Assembly: GCF_004348685.1 (NCBI RefSeq)
Contig: NZ_SMKO01000034.1
Coordinates: forward strand, 1-60,472
Length of the DNA stretch: 60,472 bases
Source of the DNA: Nonomuraea deserti
GTDB taxonomy: Bacteria; Actinomycetota; Actinomycetes; Streptosporangiales; Streptosporangiaceae
Direction of reading: 5' to 3'
Part shown: positions 32,357 through 41,329 of the stretch, piece after piece
How positions within the stretch are numbered: position 1 is the stretch's first letter
Layout: each line of letters opens with the position of its first letter
Program-made: the position numbers and the translations under genes
Notes under the pieces: model-generated
Databases searched by the model: none
Seen by the model: only the letters and a program-made list of their open reading frames with translations
What the model was told of the DNA's origin: nothing

Positions 32357-32513
32357 TTATCGGGCTCCCTGAAGTTCTCGGCGTAGAGCGACGCGTCCGA
32401 GCCTATGCAGCGGAGGCCGTGCCTGCGGGGCGAAGCACAAGCCGAGCCGCAAGGCTGGCAGTAGGGCCATGCCCGCTTGACTCTCGGGTAGCCCGAGGCC
32501 AGATGCTGTCTGG

Positions 32514-33239
32514 GTGAGCAGCGACGATCTCCTGAGCATCGGTGTCTTCGCCCTGGTAAGCGGCCTGTCGATCCATGCCTTACGGCACTACGACGAACTC
32601 GGCCTGCTGCGGCCGGCGGTTGTCGATCCGGCCACTGGTTATCGCCGCTACCGTCCTGAGCAGGTACGGCAAGCCAGGCTGATCTGCGCGCTGCGGCGCG
32701 TCGATGTGCCGATCGACGCCGTTCGTGTCGCCGTGGACGACCCGGACGGCGAGTCGCTGCGCACCGTGCTGCACCAGCACCGGGAGCGGCTGGAGGATCG
32801 CGCCCAGGTTCTTTCCCGCATGGTCCGCGTTGTGGACCATTACCTCGAACACGGAGTGGCTATGCCTGATCTGAAGACACCGCGCATCGTCCAGGTGACC
32901 ATCAACGTCTCGGACCTCGCCGACTCGATCTCGTTCTACCGGGCCGCGTTCGACGCCGTGTACAACGAGGAGATCTCCTCGTTCCAGTTCGGTACCTGGC
33001 CGAGTGAGGAGTTCTTCCTGCTGACCGTCGCGCATGAGCTCAACGAGCATGGCCGGCACGACGGCCCGGCCGGGGCGTCCCGGTTCGGCCTCCTCGTCGA
33101 GGACGTGGACGCCGCGCACCGCCGCGCCGTTGATGCCGGGGCCATCGAGGTCTACCCGCCGGTGGACAAACCATGGAAGCCGCGCTCTTCGTGCGTGGCA
33201 GATCCCAGTGGGAACCGCATCGATCTGTATCAGAGCTGA
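32514..33239 (+). CDS. MerR-type regulator fused to a VOC (glyoxalase-like) sensor domain
   Basis: A 241-residue fusion. Residues 8-75 are a MerR HTH (SIGVFALVSGLSIHALRHYD, LLRPAVVDPATGYRRYRPEQ) followed by a dimerisation helix (LHQHRERLEDRAQVLSRMVR). Residues 120-241 are a VOC domain (VTINVSDLADSISFYRAAFD to CVADPSGNRIDLYQS). The VOC module sits where other MerR proteins carry an effector-binding domain, so it probably senses a small ligand such as an antibiotic. GTG 32514 lacks a clear ribosome binding site. It is divergent from the GNAT gene. Confidence 0.88.
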   Translation: MSSDDLLSIGVFALVSGLSIHALRHYDELGLLRPAVVDPATGYRRYRPEQVRQARLICALRRVDVPIDAVRVAVDDPDGESLRTVLHQHRERLEDRAQVLSRMVRVVDHYLEHGVAMPDLKTPRIVQVTINVSDLADSISFYRAAFDAVYNEEISSFQFGTWPSEEFFLLTVAHELNEHGRHDGPAGASRFGLLVEDVDAAHRRAVDAGAIEVYPPVDKPWKPRSSCVADPSGNRIDLYQS

Positions 33240-33414
33240 GGGCAGCCCGTGGCGTGGCTGCCCGGCCCGGTGTCCCGCCGCCGTCCGGGATCCTGATCTC
33301 CAGCGACAACGGCCGTGACCTGGGCGAAGGACGGTCCGAGTGACCGCTATTGACTGCTGTCGACCGCCCCTAACGGCACGCTGATGGCACGACAACCAGG
33401 CTCCGAGTGCCGTC

Positions 33415-34059
33415 ATGGGGCATCTTCCTACGCGGATCGATACGCTGATCTCTATGGGCGACGGCGACGCATCATTGCGGCTGGCGGACGTGACTACGGC
33501 ATTGGACACGGCTCTCACTGCGCTGAGAGCTGTGGACGCCGACCCGGTATATCGCGTGGTTGGCACGAGTGCCGCTCTTCTGCAAGGCGTCCATCTGCCC
33601 GTCGGGGACATCGACCTCCTGGCAACTCGACGAGAGGACGTGAACACGTTCGCTGCCGCCCTCTCATCGTTTCCCTGCCTCCACGCCGCCTCCTGGCTGC
33701 CCGAAGCTTCGCAGTACTTCGCCAATTACGAGGTGAACGGCGTCGCGGTCGGGATGAGCACCGTGGAGAAGCAGGTTGACTCAGATGAAATGGAATGTGT
33801 TGGTCACGGACCGTGGCAGCACTACGTCCTGATCAGGTGTGGCTCTTATCGTGTTCCTGTGGTCCGCCTGGAACTACGGTTGATCACCGAGCTGCGGCGA
33901 GATCGGCCTGATCGATATGAGCCTCTCCTCGGCTACATGGGTACGCATGGGTTTGATTCTGATCTCTTGCAGAGGGCGATGACTGCTCGCCGTTTACCGG
34001 CGGAACGCCGGCAACTGGTTCAAGAGCTCCTCGCGCCATCTTCCCCCTGCCCCCGCTAG
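33415..34059 (+). CDS. Nucleotidyltransferase-fold protein, AbiEii-like
   Basis: A 214-residue protein. VYRVVGTSAALLQGVHLPVG followed by DIDLLATRRED is the minimal nucleotidyltransferase motif (G-[T/S]-S-x-A ... D-x-D). The remainder contains a helical segment (LITELRRDRPDRYEPLLGYM). ATG 33415 or 33454 could be the start. No partner antitoxin gene flanks it. A similar solitary protein is at 47832. Such proteins include AbiEii-type toxins and orphan aminoglycoside-like transferases; activity is uncertain. Confidence 0.7.
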   Translation: MGHLPTRIDTLISMGDGDASLRLADVTTALDTALTALRAVDADPVYRVVGTSAALLQGVHLPVGDIDLLATRREDVNTFAAALSSFPCLHAASWLPEASQYFANYEVNGVAVGMSTVEKQVDSDEMECVGHGPWQHYVLIRCGSYRVPVVRLELRLITELRRDRPDRYEPLLGYMGTHGFDSDLLQRAMTARRLPAERRQLVQELLAPSSPCPR

Positions 34060-34197
34060 CTGCCCCGGACACTCGGGCGGCGGGTGCAGGGGACCACGTA
34101 CGGCGGCGGCGTGGCGCTGCGGTCGGCGGGTCCGATGGGTACGGCGGCGGCTTGTGCGGCGGGCCGCACGCGCAGCGCGGGAGGGGCTGTGCGGGAG

Positions 34198-34222
34198 GCG
34201 GCGGCGCGCCGCGCCGCCGCCT
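34198..34222. terminator. GC-rich hairpin followed by TAAATTTA
   Basis: GGCGGCGGCGCG and CGCGCCGCCGCC form a perfect 12-bp inverted repeat with one base between. It is followed by TAAATTTA, a rare AT run here. It lies 139 bases after the nucleotidyltransferase stop. Confidence 0.55.
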
Positions 34223-34226
34223 AAAT

Positions 34227-34604
34227 TTAGCGCCCAAGGCCGAGCTGATGTTCTCGTCTATCTCCACGAGATCGTCCGGGTTGATCCAGCGCGTGCGGGT
34301 CGTCGCCGTACCGCTCATCTGGCGAAGATGGGTCGAAGGAGACGATCGTGCGCCCGTCGCGGGGGTGAATGACGGAGGCGGTCCATGCTGAGACCGAGGG
34401 CATCACGGCCGCTTTCGGCGATATGGCGTACGACTTCGCGGTCGGCCTGCGCCGGCACGATGCCGATCCAGCTGTTGGCCTCCCCCACCCAGCGAGATCC
34501 ATCGTCGATGGCGTGGTCAGGCGACACGGGGTACTGGCGAGATCCATGCCGAAGGTTCTGGCGAGGGTGTCGGGGCTCAGCCCTTGGCCCAGGTGGCAGC
34601 GAAA
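34227..34604 (-). pseudogene. Frameshifted remnant resembling a DUF6461-type protein
   Basis: Pieces of one apparent protein are spread over three frames: LGQGLSPDTLARTFGMDLA, then SRWVGEANSWIGIVPAQAD with AESGRDALGLSMD, then VIHPRDGRTIVSFDPSSPDE, and finally NPDDLVEIDENISSALGA. Together they resemble the W-x-x-x-x-E-P/D-x-x-G pattern of DUF6461 proteins. It directly adjoins the tail of the SDR remnant, without its own start codon. The family call is tentative. Confidence 0.4.
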
Positions 34605-35139
34605 CCTGGGGTTCACATTCAGGATGGCACCGGTGGTCCAGCTGGAGGCGGGCGAGAGCAGAAAGACGATGGCGTCCGCCACCTCTTGCGGAGTGCCCGC
34701 CCGGCCCAGTGGGTGAAGGGCGCCGAGGCCGCGCAGGGCCTCGTGCAGCTGGTCCTGTGAGAAGACCTTCTCGAACAGCGGCGTCGCGGTGACGGCGGGC
34801 GCGACGGCGTTACCCTGATGCCCTGCCCGGCCAGTTCGATGGCCAGGTTGTGGGTGAGGGCGTGCAGACCGGCCTTGGCCATCGAGTACCCCGCCGACGG
34901 GGTCGCCGCGATCGCCTGGTGGGCCCACATGCTCCCGATGTTGACGATCGCCCCGCCCCGGCCGCTCGCCACCATGCCCCATACCACGGTCTGGGTCAGG
35001 AAGATCAGATGCGATGTGCGGCGGTTCGGCATACGGCTGAAACGAGCCGCGGGACGGCGTAGCCGCTGTTCAGCTCCTCGATCGTCAGTTGCGCGGCCTG
35101 CCGCGGGCTCCGCAGAAGCGAGCCGAACGAGCTGGCCAT
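34605..35139 (-). pseudogene. Frameshifted and truncated SDR gene
   Basis: ATG 35139 with GAGGAGGAGGG upstream begins MASSFGSLLRSPRQAAQ. The SDR fold appears later in another frame (TQTVVWGMVASGRGGAIVNI, GYSMAK with catalytic Tyr and Lys) and then shifts once more (NAVAPAVTATPLFEKV to TTGAILNVN). The cofactor-binding N-terminal half is missing. It is a dead classical SDR. Confidence 0.7.
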
Positions 35140-35530
35140 CCCTCCTCCTCAACGCTGTTGGCACTTCGGCCACCGGGCGGTTGAATGCCAACGACCGATG
35201 TGGCGGGTGCGCACGTCCGTGGAACTGCGTGGGCGGGCGGTCATGATGCGGTCGAGCTCCTGGGCGGTGTAGCTGCCGGTAGAAGTGTTTCGGGTCGGCG
35301 AGTATGCGGCCCGACCAGCCAGATGGCGTCGACGAAGGAGCCGGTGTCGCCGGCCAGGTGGTGATGCCGAGCATCCAGTCGCGATTGCCACGCCCGACCC
35401 CACACTGCCTTTTCTGGAAACAGAGAGGAAACGGCCGCTGTGGCCGAATAGTACGAACGTCGAAACCGGTGTGCCGCGGGACCTCTGGTCCGGCCAGGTG
35501 GCTCTCGTTCCCCGTAGAAGGAATCAACCA
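35140..35530. other. Region before the secreted hydrolase, no intact gene
   Basis: Minus-strand segments (ADPKHFYR, TAQELDRIMTARP in different frames) suggest another decayed gene, but no family can be named. The promoter of the gene at 35531 should be at its right end. Confidence 0.4.
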
Positions 35531-37093
35531 ATGAATCGTGCGGCTGCGGCCCGTTCGGCCGGTCTCCTTTCAGGAGCGTTGCTGATGAGTTCTCTCGTCG
35601 TCGCTACGCCCGTCTCGGCGGCCATCGGCGAGGTGGGGGTCGCGGCCAGGGCGCCTGCCATCGAGTGGCAGGAGTGCCCGGAATACTCCGACGAGGACCT
35701 GCGCCGGTTGGGCGTGTCGGAGGAGAAATTCGAGGAGTACAGGCAACTGCTCGGCCGTACCGAGTGCGGGACGATCAGCGTTCCCCTGGACTATGACGAC
35801 CCGGCGGGCAAGCAGATCGGCATCGCCCTGACCAGGTTGAAGGCGGCTGACCAGAAACACCGTCGGGGCAGCCTGGCGTTCAACCCCGGGGGCCCCGGCG
35901 GGTCCGGCTATCTGATGCCCCACCGGATCGTCACGAATGGGGCGGAGCTGGACGAGCGCTACGACCTGATCGGAATCGACCCGCGAGGCGTCGGCTCCAG
36001 TACGAAAGTCGCGTGCCCCGAAGGTCAATGGAGCGAACGCCCGCCGGGCCCAGTCACCGAGGAACACGCCAGGAAGGCCTACGCCGAGACGGTCAAGATA
36101 AACCGGGAGTGCGCCCAGTCGAATCCCGAATTCCTCGAACAGGTCACGGCCGCGAACGTGGCCCGTGACATCGACAGGATCCGTGCCGCGCTGGGCGAGC
36201 CGAAGATCAGCTTCCTCGCCGGCTCCTGGGGCGCCTGGCTCGGCGCAGTGCTGGGCAGCCTCTTCCCCGGCAAGGTGGACCGGATGTGGCTGGACAGCGT
36301 CGCCTCTCCCGACCACAGGAGGGACACCGGTGTGGAGGCCGGAGCCAAGGCCGCCCACCGCAACTTCCAGCGGATGGCCGCGTGGATCGCGAAGCGCGAC
36401 GACACCTACGGGTTGGGCACGACCACGAAGGACGTGGTGGCGGGACTTGAGGACATGCAAAAGGCGTACGACGCCGATCCGCTGACATTCACCGACATCG
36501 ACCTCACCGTGGACGGGACACTGATCGCCGAGGCCGCGGTCCGGCCCAGTACACAGTGGCCAAGGGCCGCCCAGGTGCTCAAGGAACTGGCCGACGCCGA
36601 GGGCCCGACCGCGCCGCCAGCGGTCAAGAAGATGTTCGGCCCCCAGCAGGACGGCAGGGAACTCACGGCGAACCTGGCGTTCCAATGCAACGAGGAATTG
36701 GGCGATCGAACGTTCGCGTCGTGGTGGAACGCCTATCTGAAGCGTGTGCAGCGTTACCCGGTGACCGGACGGACCGTGGCGGCGACCCCCTACGTCGCGC
36801 CGTGCGCGGGGTGGCCGTTGCCGGCGCAGAAGACGGACCTGCGGCCCTTCGGCGGCTCACGGATGCTCTCCGGCCACCTCCACGAAAGCATGTCGCCGTA
36901 CGAGTCCACGCCCGCCATGCGCGAGGCCATCGGCGGGACCGTGGTGACCATCGACGACGACGTGCACGGCTCCGCCTTCCAGGTGCCCGGCTGCATCGAG
37001 AAGCTGGTCGACTACTTCGAGACCGGGAAGCGCACCACCACATGCCCAGGGATGCCGCTGCCGGAATCGGCCGTAACCCGCAACCGCGTTTGA
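35531..37093 (+). CDS. Secreted alpha/beta hydrolase, tripeptidyl aminopeptidase-like
   Basis: A 520-residue secreted protein. Residues 1-31 are a signal peptide (SAGLLSGALLMSSLVVATPV, then SAA). The body follows the Streptomyces tripeptidyl aminopeptidase (TAP/SSMP) plan: LAFNPGGPGGSGYL is the oxyanion loop, YDLIGIDPRGVGSSTKVAC the family motif, and ISFLAGSWGAWLGAVLG the nucleophile elbow, here A-G-S-W-G where most homologues have G-x-S-Y-G. DDDVHGSAFQVPGCIEK holds the likely catalytic His. The usual Asp of the ELDPVTPYE motif is replaced by H/E in GHLHESMSPYE, so activity may be altered. The C-terminus has the expected Cys pair. ATG 35531 has a modest GGAATC site. Confidence 0.88.
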   Translation: MNRAAAARSAGLLSGALLMSSLVVATPVSAAIGEVGVAARAPAIEWQECPEYSDEDLRRLGVSEEKFEEYRQLLGRTECGTISVPLDYDDPAGKQIGIALTRLKAADQKHRRGSLAFNPGGPGGSGYLMPHRIVTNGAELDERYDLIGIDPRGVGSSTKVACPEGQWSERPPGPVTEEHARKAYAETVKINRECAQSNPEFLEQVTAANVARDIDRIRAALGEPKISFLAGSWGAWLGAVLGSLFPGKVDRMWLDSVASPDHRRDTGVEAGAKAAHRNFQRMAAWIAKRDDTYGLGTTTKDVVAGLEDMQKAYDADPLTFTDIDLTVDGTLIAEAAVRPSTQWPRAAQVLKELADAEGPTAPPAVKKMFGPQQDGRELTANLAFQCNEELGDRTFASWWNAYLKRVQRYPVTGRTVAATPYVAPCAGWPLPAQKTDLRPFGGSRMLSGHLHESMSPYESTPAMREAIGGTVVTIDDDVHGSAFQVPGCIEKLVDYFETGKRTTTCPGMPLPESAVTRNRV

Positions 37094-37343
37094 CCCCGCA
37101 ACCGATCAAGGTACGGTGGACACCCGCCACCTACAGGTGTCCACCGCATCAGCCCTCATCGTGACCCCGGCCCGCGCCGTCGCCAGGGCCACGTGCCAGT
37201 ACCAGGCGCGGCCTGGGTGGTGTGGTTGCGGGGTCACCATTTCACTCCGCGGTCGCGCTGGATCTGCAGCGGGAGATCGGCGATCGTCGGGGTGAGGCCG
37301 CGACCTGGCAGGCGGTTCTGTGACGCTGGGTGATACGTGCTGA

Positions 37344-38642
37344 TCAGGCATCAAGTGCGACGGGCGGCATCCACAGGTTGCCGGTGAAGGCGCGGAGGAT
37401 CGCCTCGAAGGTGCTCAGCCCGTGCTTGCGGGCGCTGTCGAGATAGGAGCGGACGGTCAGCCGGTGCGCGGCGCCATCTTCGGATTGATGGCAGCCGGAG
37501 ATCTTCACCTGGGTCTTGACCGGGCGCAGCGCGCGCTCGCCGGTGTTGTTCGTGAACGGCACCCAGCCGGGGATATCGGCGAAGCGCAGCACGTCAGCGG
37601 CCCGGTCCCGCAGGCGTTCCAGCAGGTTGCGGGCCGGGGATTGTTTCCGTCCTGGGGCACGGGGATGCAGCGACAGTCCGACCGCGATCCCACGGTGGAA
37701 GGACTCGAGGTAGATCCGCGCCCGGTCGGGCGGGATGTCGGTCAGCCCGGCCTCGCGGGCCTTGATGGCCTGTTTGTTCAACTCGGCCAGCGCCCAGCGG
37801 ATCTGGGCCGGCCACCGCTGGCCGGGGTGGTCTTCAGCCGCCGCGGTCAGCTCCCTGACCAGATGGGCCCCGCACAGTTGATGCCGGGCCCTGGGGTAGC
37901 CGTTGTACAGCGACAGCGAGTCGTGCACCAGCACGCCCTGGAACTCGGGCAGCACGCCGAGGTCGTTGGCGCCTTGAAGGGAGCGTTCGCCCAGGCCGAG
38001 CAGGGTCAAGGTGGTCGTGCAGGCCACCTGCAGCCAGTGGCTCCTGGCCCCGACCCGGGTGGTGGTCTCATCGACGTGCAGCACATGGGTGAGCGTCAGG
38101 CGGCCAAAGCGCGCAGGTTCGGCCCGTACGACGACGGCCCACCCGCGACCGCCTCAGGCAGGTCCGCGCTGGTGACAGCGCCGCAACCGCCGCACCGGCA
38201 GCGATGCGCCCGGTGTTCGGTCACCGTCACGGTGACCAGGGGAATGTCACGGACCTGGCGGCGCGCATATCCGACACTGTCCTCGGTCGACAGCTGCTGC
38301 CCGCATCCGCCGCAGCCAGCCGGGACGTGGTCTTTCACCTCGTCGGGGTTCTCGACCATGGCCAGGCCGCTTCCCGGCGCTCCGGGCTGGCCCCGCTTGC
38401 GGCCGCTCACGGGCGGCGGCTTCTTGCCCGGCCGGACGAAGGTGTCGCTGGACGGCGAACGACGAGTTCCCCGAGTTACGGCTCTGTCGGCGTTCCAGCT
38501 CAGCGACCCGCGCGGTCAGCCGCTCTACCGTCGCTTCCAACCGGGCGATCGTCTCCCGTTGGGCCTCGATCGTCTCCATCTGCCGGACCGCGAGCGAGGC
38601 CAACTCGTCGTATGACGGGCGGCGATCCGGGGTCCTCGGCAC
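37344..38642 (-). pseudogene. Inactivated IS66-family transposase
   Basis: Three pieces of one IS66 transposase remain. The N-terminal coiled coil (IARLEATVERLTARVAELER) runs from 38642 and breaks by frameshift near 38450. The zinc-finger part (38096-38410) has VKDHVPAGCGGCGQQL, EHRAHRCRCGGCGAVT. The DDE-type catalytic part (37344-38084) starts LHVDETTTRVGARSHW and includes LVHDSLSLYNGYPRARHQLC and FTNNTGERALRPVKTQ. About 60 residues are deleted between the last two pieces. No terminal inverted repeats or target duplication were identified. It cannot encode active enzyme. Confidence 0.85.
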
Positions 38643-39108
38643 CCGACGATCATCCCATCCCGCGGATGCCGCTCACGTCAGCATGATCACACACTTCTGA
38701 ATGCTCACAACCTGGGGCCCACAGGTCCATGTCGCTGTCGAGCCCTCGGTGAGGAAGAAGGGGGCATCCCGAGGGATGCACCCTCCTGAATGGTGGGTTA
38801 CCGGATGGCTTGCTTCATTGTCGCGTAGAAGGCACTCAGGTCACGACCGGAGGCCTTGTTCTGGTCTGTGGTGACATACCGGACGAAGCGTTGGCAGCGG
38901 GAGAGTCCAGGCGTTGTTCACAAGCTTGCCCTCCGATCTGGTTCATGGAGGTGGCGTTGGTTGCCGGCGGTACGTTCCTTTGTGAGCAGGCCGTGGGCTT
39001 CGTATAACCCGCACGGCTGAGGACGCCGCCCCGCTGGTGCGAGCCAGATTCCCGACGGCCAGATACGGCTGCGAGGTGACGCTGCCGGCAGGGTGACCCT
39101 CCCCACGC
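38643..39108. other. Intergenic region after the IS66 remnant
   Basis: A minus-strand fragment ending at TAA 38800-38798 reads QRFVRYVTTDQNKASG, RDLSAFYATMKQAIR and looks like the C-terminus of a lost gene, with no start. GCATCCC-GA-GGGATGC at 38764-38779 is a short perfect dyad. No intact gene is present. Confidence 0.4.
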
Positions 39109-39139
39109 TTGACTTCAACCAATGTTGAACTTCTAGCGT
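39109..39139 (+). promoter_or_regulatory. MerR-type promoter with 19-base spacer
   Basis: TTGACT (39109-39114) and TAGCGT (39134-39139) are separated by 19 bases, the over-long spacing typical of MerR-activated promoters. The spacer holds TTCAAC-CAAT-GTTGAA (39114-39129), a perfect 6-bp dyad. It would drive the quinone oxidoreductase and PPOX genes; no merR gene lies within 5 kb. Confidence 0.75.
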
Positions 39140-39209
39140 AGCGAGCACCGCAAAAGCGGAAGCCGGTGATCAGCCCCTGGTGGGACGAGCAGCAGAACGG
39201 AGCGTGGGT

Positions 39210-40187
39210 GTGGTGCGTGCAGCGACGGTGTCGAGGTTCGGTGGTCCGGAGGTGTTCGAGTTGGTCGAGACACCCGATCCGGTGCCGGGCGCCGGGGAGG
39301 TTCTGGTCAGTGTTGAGGTGATCGACACGCTGTGGCTGGAGACGATGGTGCGCTCAGGGGCGGGCCAGGGCTTTTGGCCGATGCGTCCGCCGTATGTGCC
39401 CGGAGGCGGGGTCGCCGGCCGTATTGCACAGGTCGGCGCGGGAGTCGACCAGAACCTGCGTGGTCGCAGAGTGGTGGCCCTCACCCGCGGGGAGGGCGGT
39501 TACGCCGATCGCGCCGTGGTCGCGGCCGAGGCGGTGGTGGCGGTGCCCGACAGCGTCGACCTCACGGTGGCTGCGGCCCTGTTGCATGACGGAGTGACCG
39601 CCCTCGCCCTGTTCGACACGGCAAAGGTCGGCCCGCGGGACGGGGTGCTCGTGGTCGGAGCCAGCGGGGGCTTGGGAGTGCTGTGCGTACAACTCGCCCG
39701 CGCCCGCGCGGCGAAGGTGGTCGCGGTCGCCCGTGGCGCGAAGCTGGAGCGGGTCGCAAGTCTCCGTCCCGATGCGTTGATCGACTCTGCTCGACCGGAC
39801 TGGGTCGAGCAGGCCCAAGCGGTGTTCGGCCAACACGGTGCCGACGTCGTGCTGGACAATGTCGGCGGCCTGCTGGGGGAAGCCGCCTTCACGCTCACCG
39901 CTCGCGGAGGACGGTTCTCAGCCCACGGCACGCCCAGCGGGCGGTTCGCGAACATCGACCGGCAGGCCGCCGACGAGCGAGGTGTCTCGGTAACCGGTAT
40001 CGAGGCGGTGCAACTGTCCCAACGCGACCGCACCCGCTATGTCGAGCAGGCGCTGCGTGAGGCCGCCGCGGGTGTGATCGCGCCGATCATCGGGCAGGCA
40101 TTTCCGCTCGATCAGGCCGGGGCCGCGCATGCCGCGATCGAAGGCCGCACCGCGTTCGGGAAGACCCTGATCACCACCCACGTGTGA
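39210..40187 (+). CDS. Zinc-independent quinone oxidoreductase-like MDR alcohol dehydrogenase
   Basis: A 325-residue medium-chain reductase. ATVSRFGGPEVFELVETPDP is the quinone oxidoreductase N-terminus and YVPGGGVAGRIAQVGAGVDQ the GroES-like core. LVVGASGGLGVLCVQLARAR is the NADPH-binding AxxGxxG region, and ADVVLDNVGGLLGEAAFTL the QOR signature. There are no zinc-ligand cysteines. GTG 39210 is chosen with CGGAG at 39197-39201; GTG 39204 or 39213 are alternatives. It is first in a two-gene operon with the PPOX gene at 40210 behind a MerR-type promoter, suggesting induction by a toxic electrophile. Confidence 0.9.
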   Translation: MVRAATVSRFGGPEVFELVETPDPVPGAGEVLVSVEVIDTLWLETMVRSGAGQGFWPMRPPYVPGGGVAGRIAQVGAGVDQNLRGRRVVALTRGEGGYADRAVVAAEAVVAVPDSVDLTVAAALLHDGVTALALFDTAKVGPRDGVLVVGASGGLGVLCVQLARARAAKVVAVARGAKLERVASLRPDALIDSARPDWVEQAQAVFGQHGADVVLDNVGGLLGEAAFTLTARGGRFSAHGTPSGRFANIDRQAADERGVSVTGIEAVQLSQRDRTRYVEQALREAAAGVIAPIIGQAFPLDQAGAAHAAIEGRTAFGKTLITTHV

Positions 40188-40209
40188 TCCGAGCCGGAGG
40201 GCATCCGTT

Positions 40210-40623
40210 ATGCGTTTCACCGATGTCGAGATCGCCTACATGCATACGCAAGGCCTTGGCCGACTGGCAACCGTCCAGGTCAACCCGGTCATGTTCCGGT
40301 ACCACCCCGACTACGACGCGATCGAGATAGGCGGTCGGTCGATGGCCACCACTCGCAAATTCCGTAACCTGGCCGGCAACCACCGCGTCACCCTCGTCAT
40401 CGACGATGTGCTGTCCCGACAGCCTTGGCGAGTCCGCTACCTGGAGGTCCGCGGCACGGCCGAACAGGTGTACACCTCGGCTGGTCCCTGGCCCGGTACG
40501 GACGGTGCGATCATCCGCATACACCCTCGGCGGATCATCAGCTTCGGCCTGGACGAATCCGATTCTCAGCTCGGCTCCGAGCGAAGCAGCTCCCGCATAC
40601 CATGCGGGGTCCGTGGAACATGA
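40210..40623 (+). CDS. PPOX-class F420-dependent oxidoreductase with a small internal deletion
   Basis: A 137-residue PPOX protein. FTDVEIAYMHTQGLGRLATV is the family start, YDAIEIGGRSMATTRKFRNL the F420/FMN-binding region, and RVRYLEVRGTAEQVYT the central strand. Homologues usually read L-A-T-V-x-x-D-G-x-P-Q-V-N-P-V; here LATVQVNPVMFRY lacks that six- or seven-residue turn, leaving the frame intact. Whether the barrel still folds is unclear. It follows the quinone oxidoreductase by 22 bases. Confidence 0.82.
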   Translation: MRFTDVEIAYMHTQGLGRLATVQVNPVMFRYHPDYDAIEIGGRSMATTRKFRNLAGNHRVTLVIDDVLSRQPWRVRYLEVRGTAEQVYTSAGPWPGTDGAIIRIHPRRIISFGLDESDSQLGSERSSSRIPCGVRGT

Positions 40624-40637
40624 TGACTATCGACATA

Positions 40638-41297
40638 TCACTCATAGCGGCCTAATTCGGCCTCATCAAGCAACCGCTCGATCAAGTCGACCGCATATCC
40701 GTCGTCCGGCTCCCGCAGATGGAACGGCGGCGGATAGAAGCAGTCTCCTAACAGCAACACGCCGGAGTCCGGCACGGCCACCACCGTCGAGTCCTCGGCG
40801 TGCCGCCCCCCGACGTGACGCAACTCCACTCCGCACGGCAAGGTGAGCGCATCATCGAACTCGATCTGCGGCGGAATGATCGCAAATCCCTCCCACGAGG
40901 GCATCGCCCACGCACGGGCCCGGAAACTGGGACCGAGCCGGGGGTTTGCCTCGACCTCGCCGCGCAGGTATTGATGACTCCACGGGCGTCGAACCTCCGC
41001 CGCCAGAATCCGCGCCCCCGCGCGGTGACCAACGACCTCCACATCGGGCCAGGCGCACGCCCCCCACACGTGATCCCAGTGGTGATGCGTATAGACCAAG
41101 TGCCGTGCGGGCGGCAGCCCCGCGGCCTCCATGGCGGCCTGCACGCGACGTGCCGCCCGCGGACTGTTTCCGGCATCCACCACCACAGAGCCCGCATCGT
41201 CGGCAATGACCGCGACGCCACCCTGAACATTGTCGTGGTCCTCGTCGTGGGGATACCACCAAACCCGACCCGCCAAGTGCCGTAGCGACACACGCAT
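40638..41297 (-). CDS. Metallo-beta-lactamase-fold hydrolase
   Basis: A 219-residue MBL-fold protein. LVYTHHHWDHVWGACAW is the metal-binding HxHxDH motif, and VVVDAGNSPRAARRVQAAME the preceding strand and helix. ELRHVGGRHAEDSTVVAVPD contains the next metal His, and GVLLLGDCFYPP the bridging Asp. ATG 41297 faces the P1 peptidase gene at 41330 with only 32 bases between start codons. Role may be lactonase/thioesterase or detoxification; the substrate is unknown. Confidence 0.88.
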   Translation of the reverse strand: MRVSLRHLAGRVWWYPHDEDHDNVQGGVAVIADDAGSVVVDAGNSPRAARRVQAAMEAAGLPPARHLVYTHHHWDHVWGACAWPDVEVVGHRAGARILAAEVRRPWSHQYLRGEVEANPRLGPSFRARAWAMPSWEGFAIIPPQIEFDDALTLPCGVELRHVGGRHAEDSTVVAVPDSGVLLLGDCFYPPPFHLREPDDGYAVDLIERLLDEAELGRYE

Positions 41298-41329
41298 CGG
41301 CCGATGGTAACAGCGACCACAGGAACAGC

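Noticed and set aside
37094..37343. Left end and inverted repeat of the IS66 element
   Set aside because: No convincing terminal inverted repeat or target duplication was found by eye on either side.
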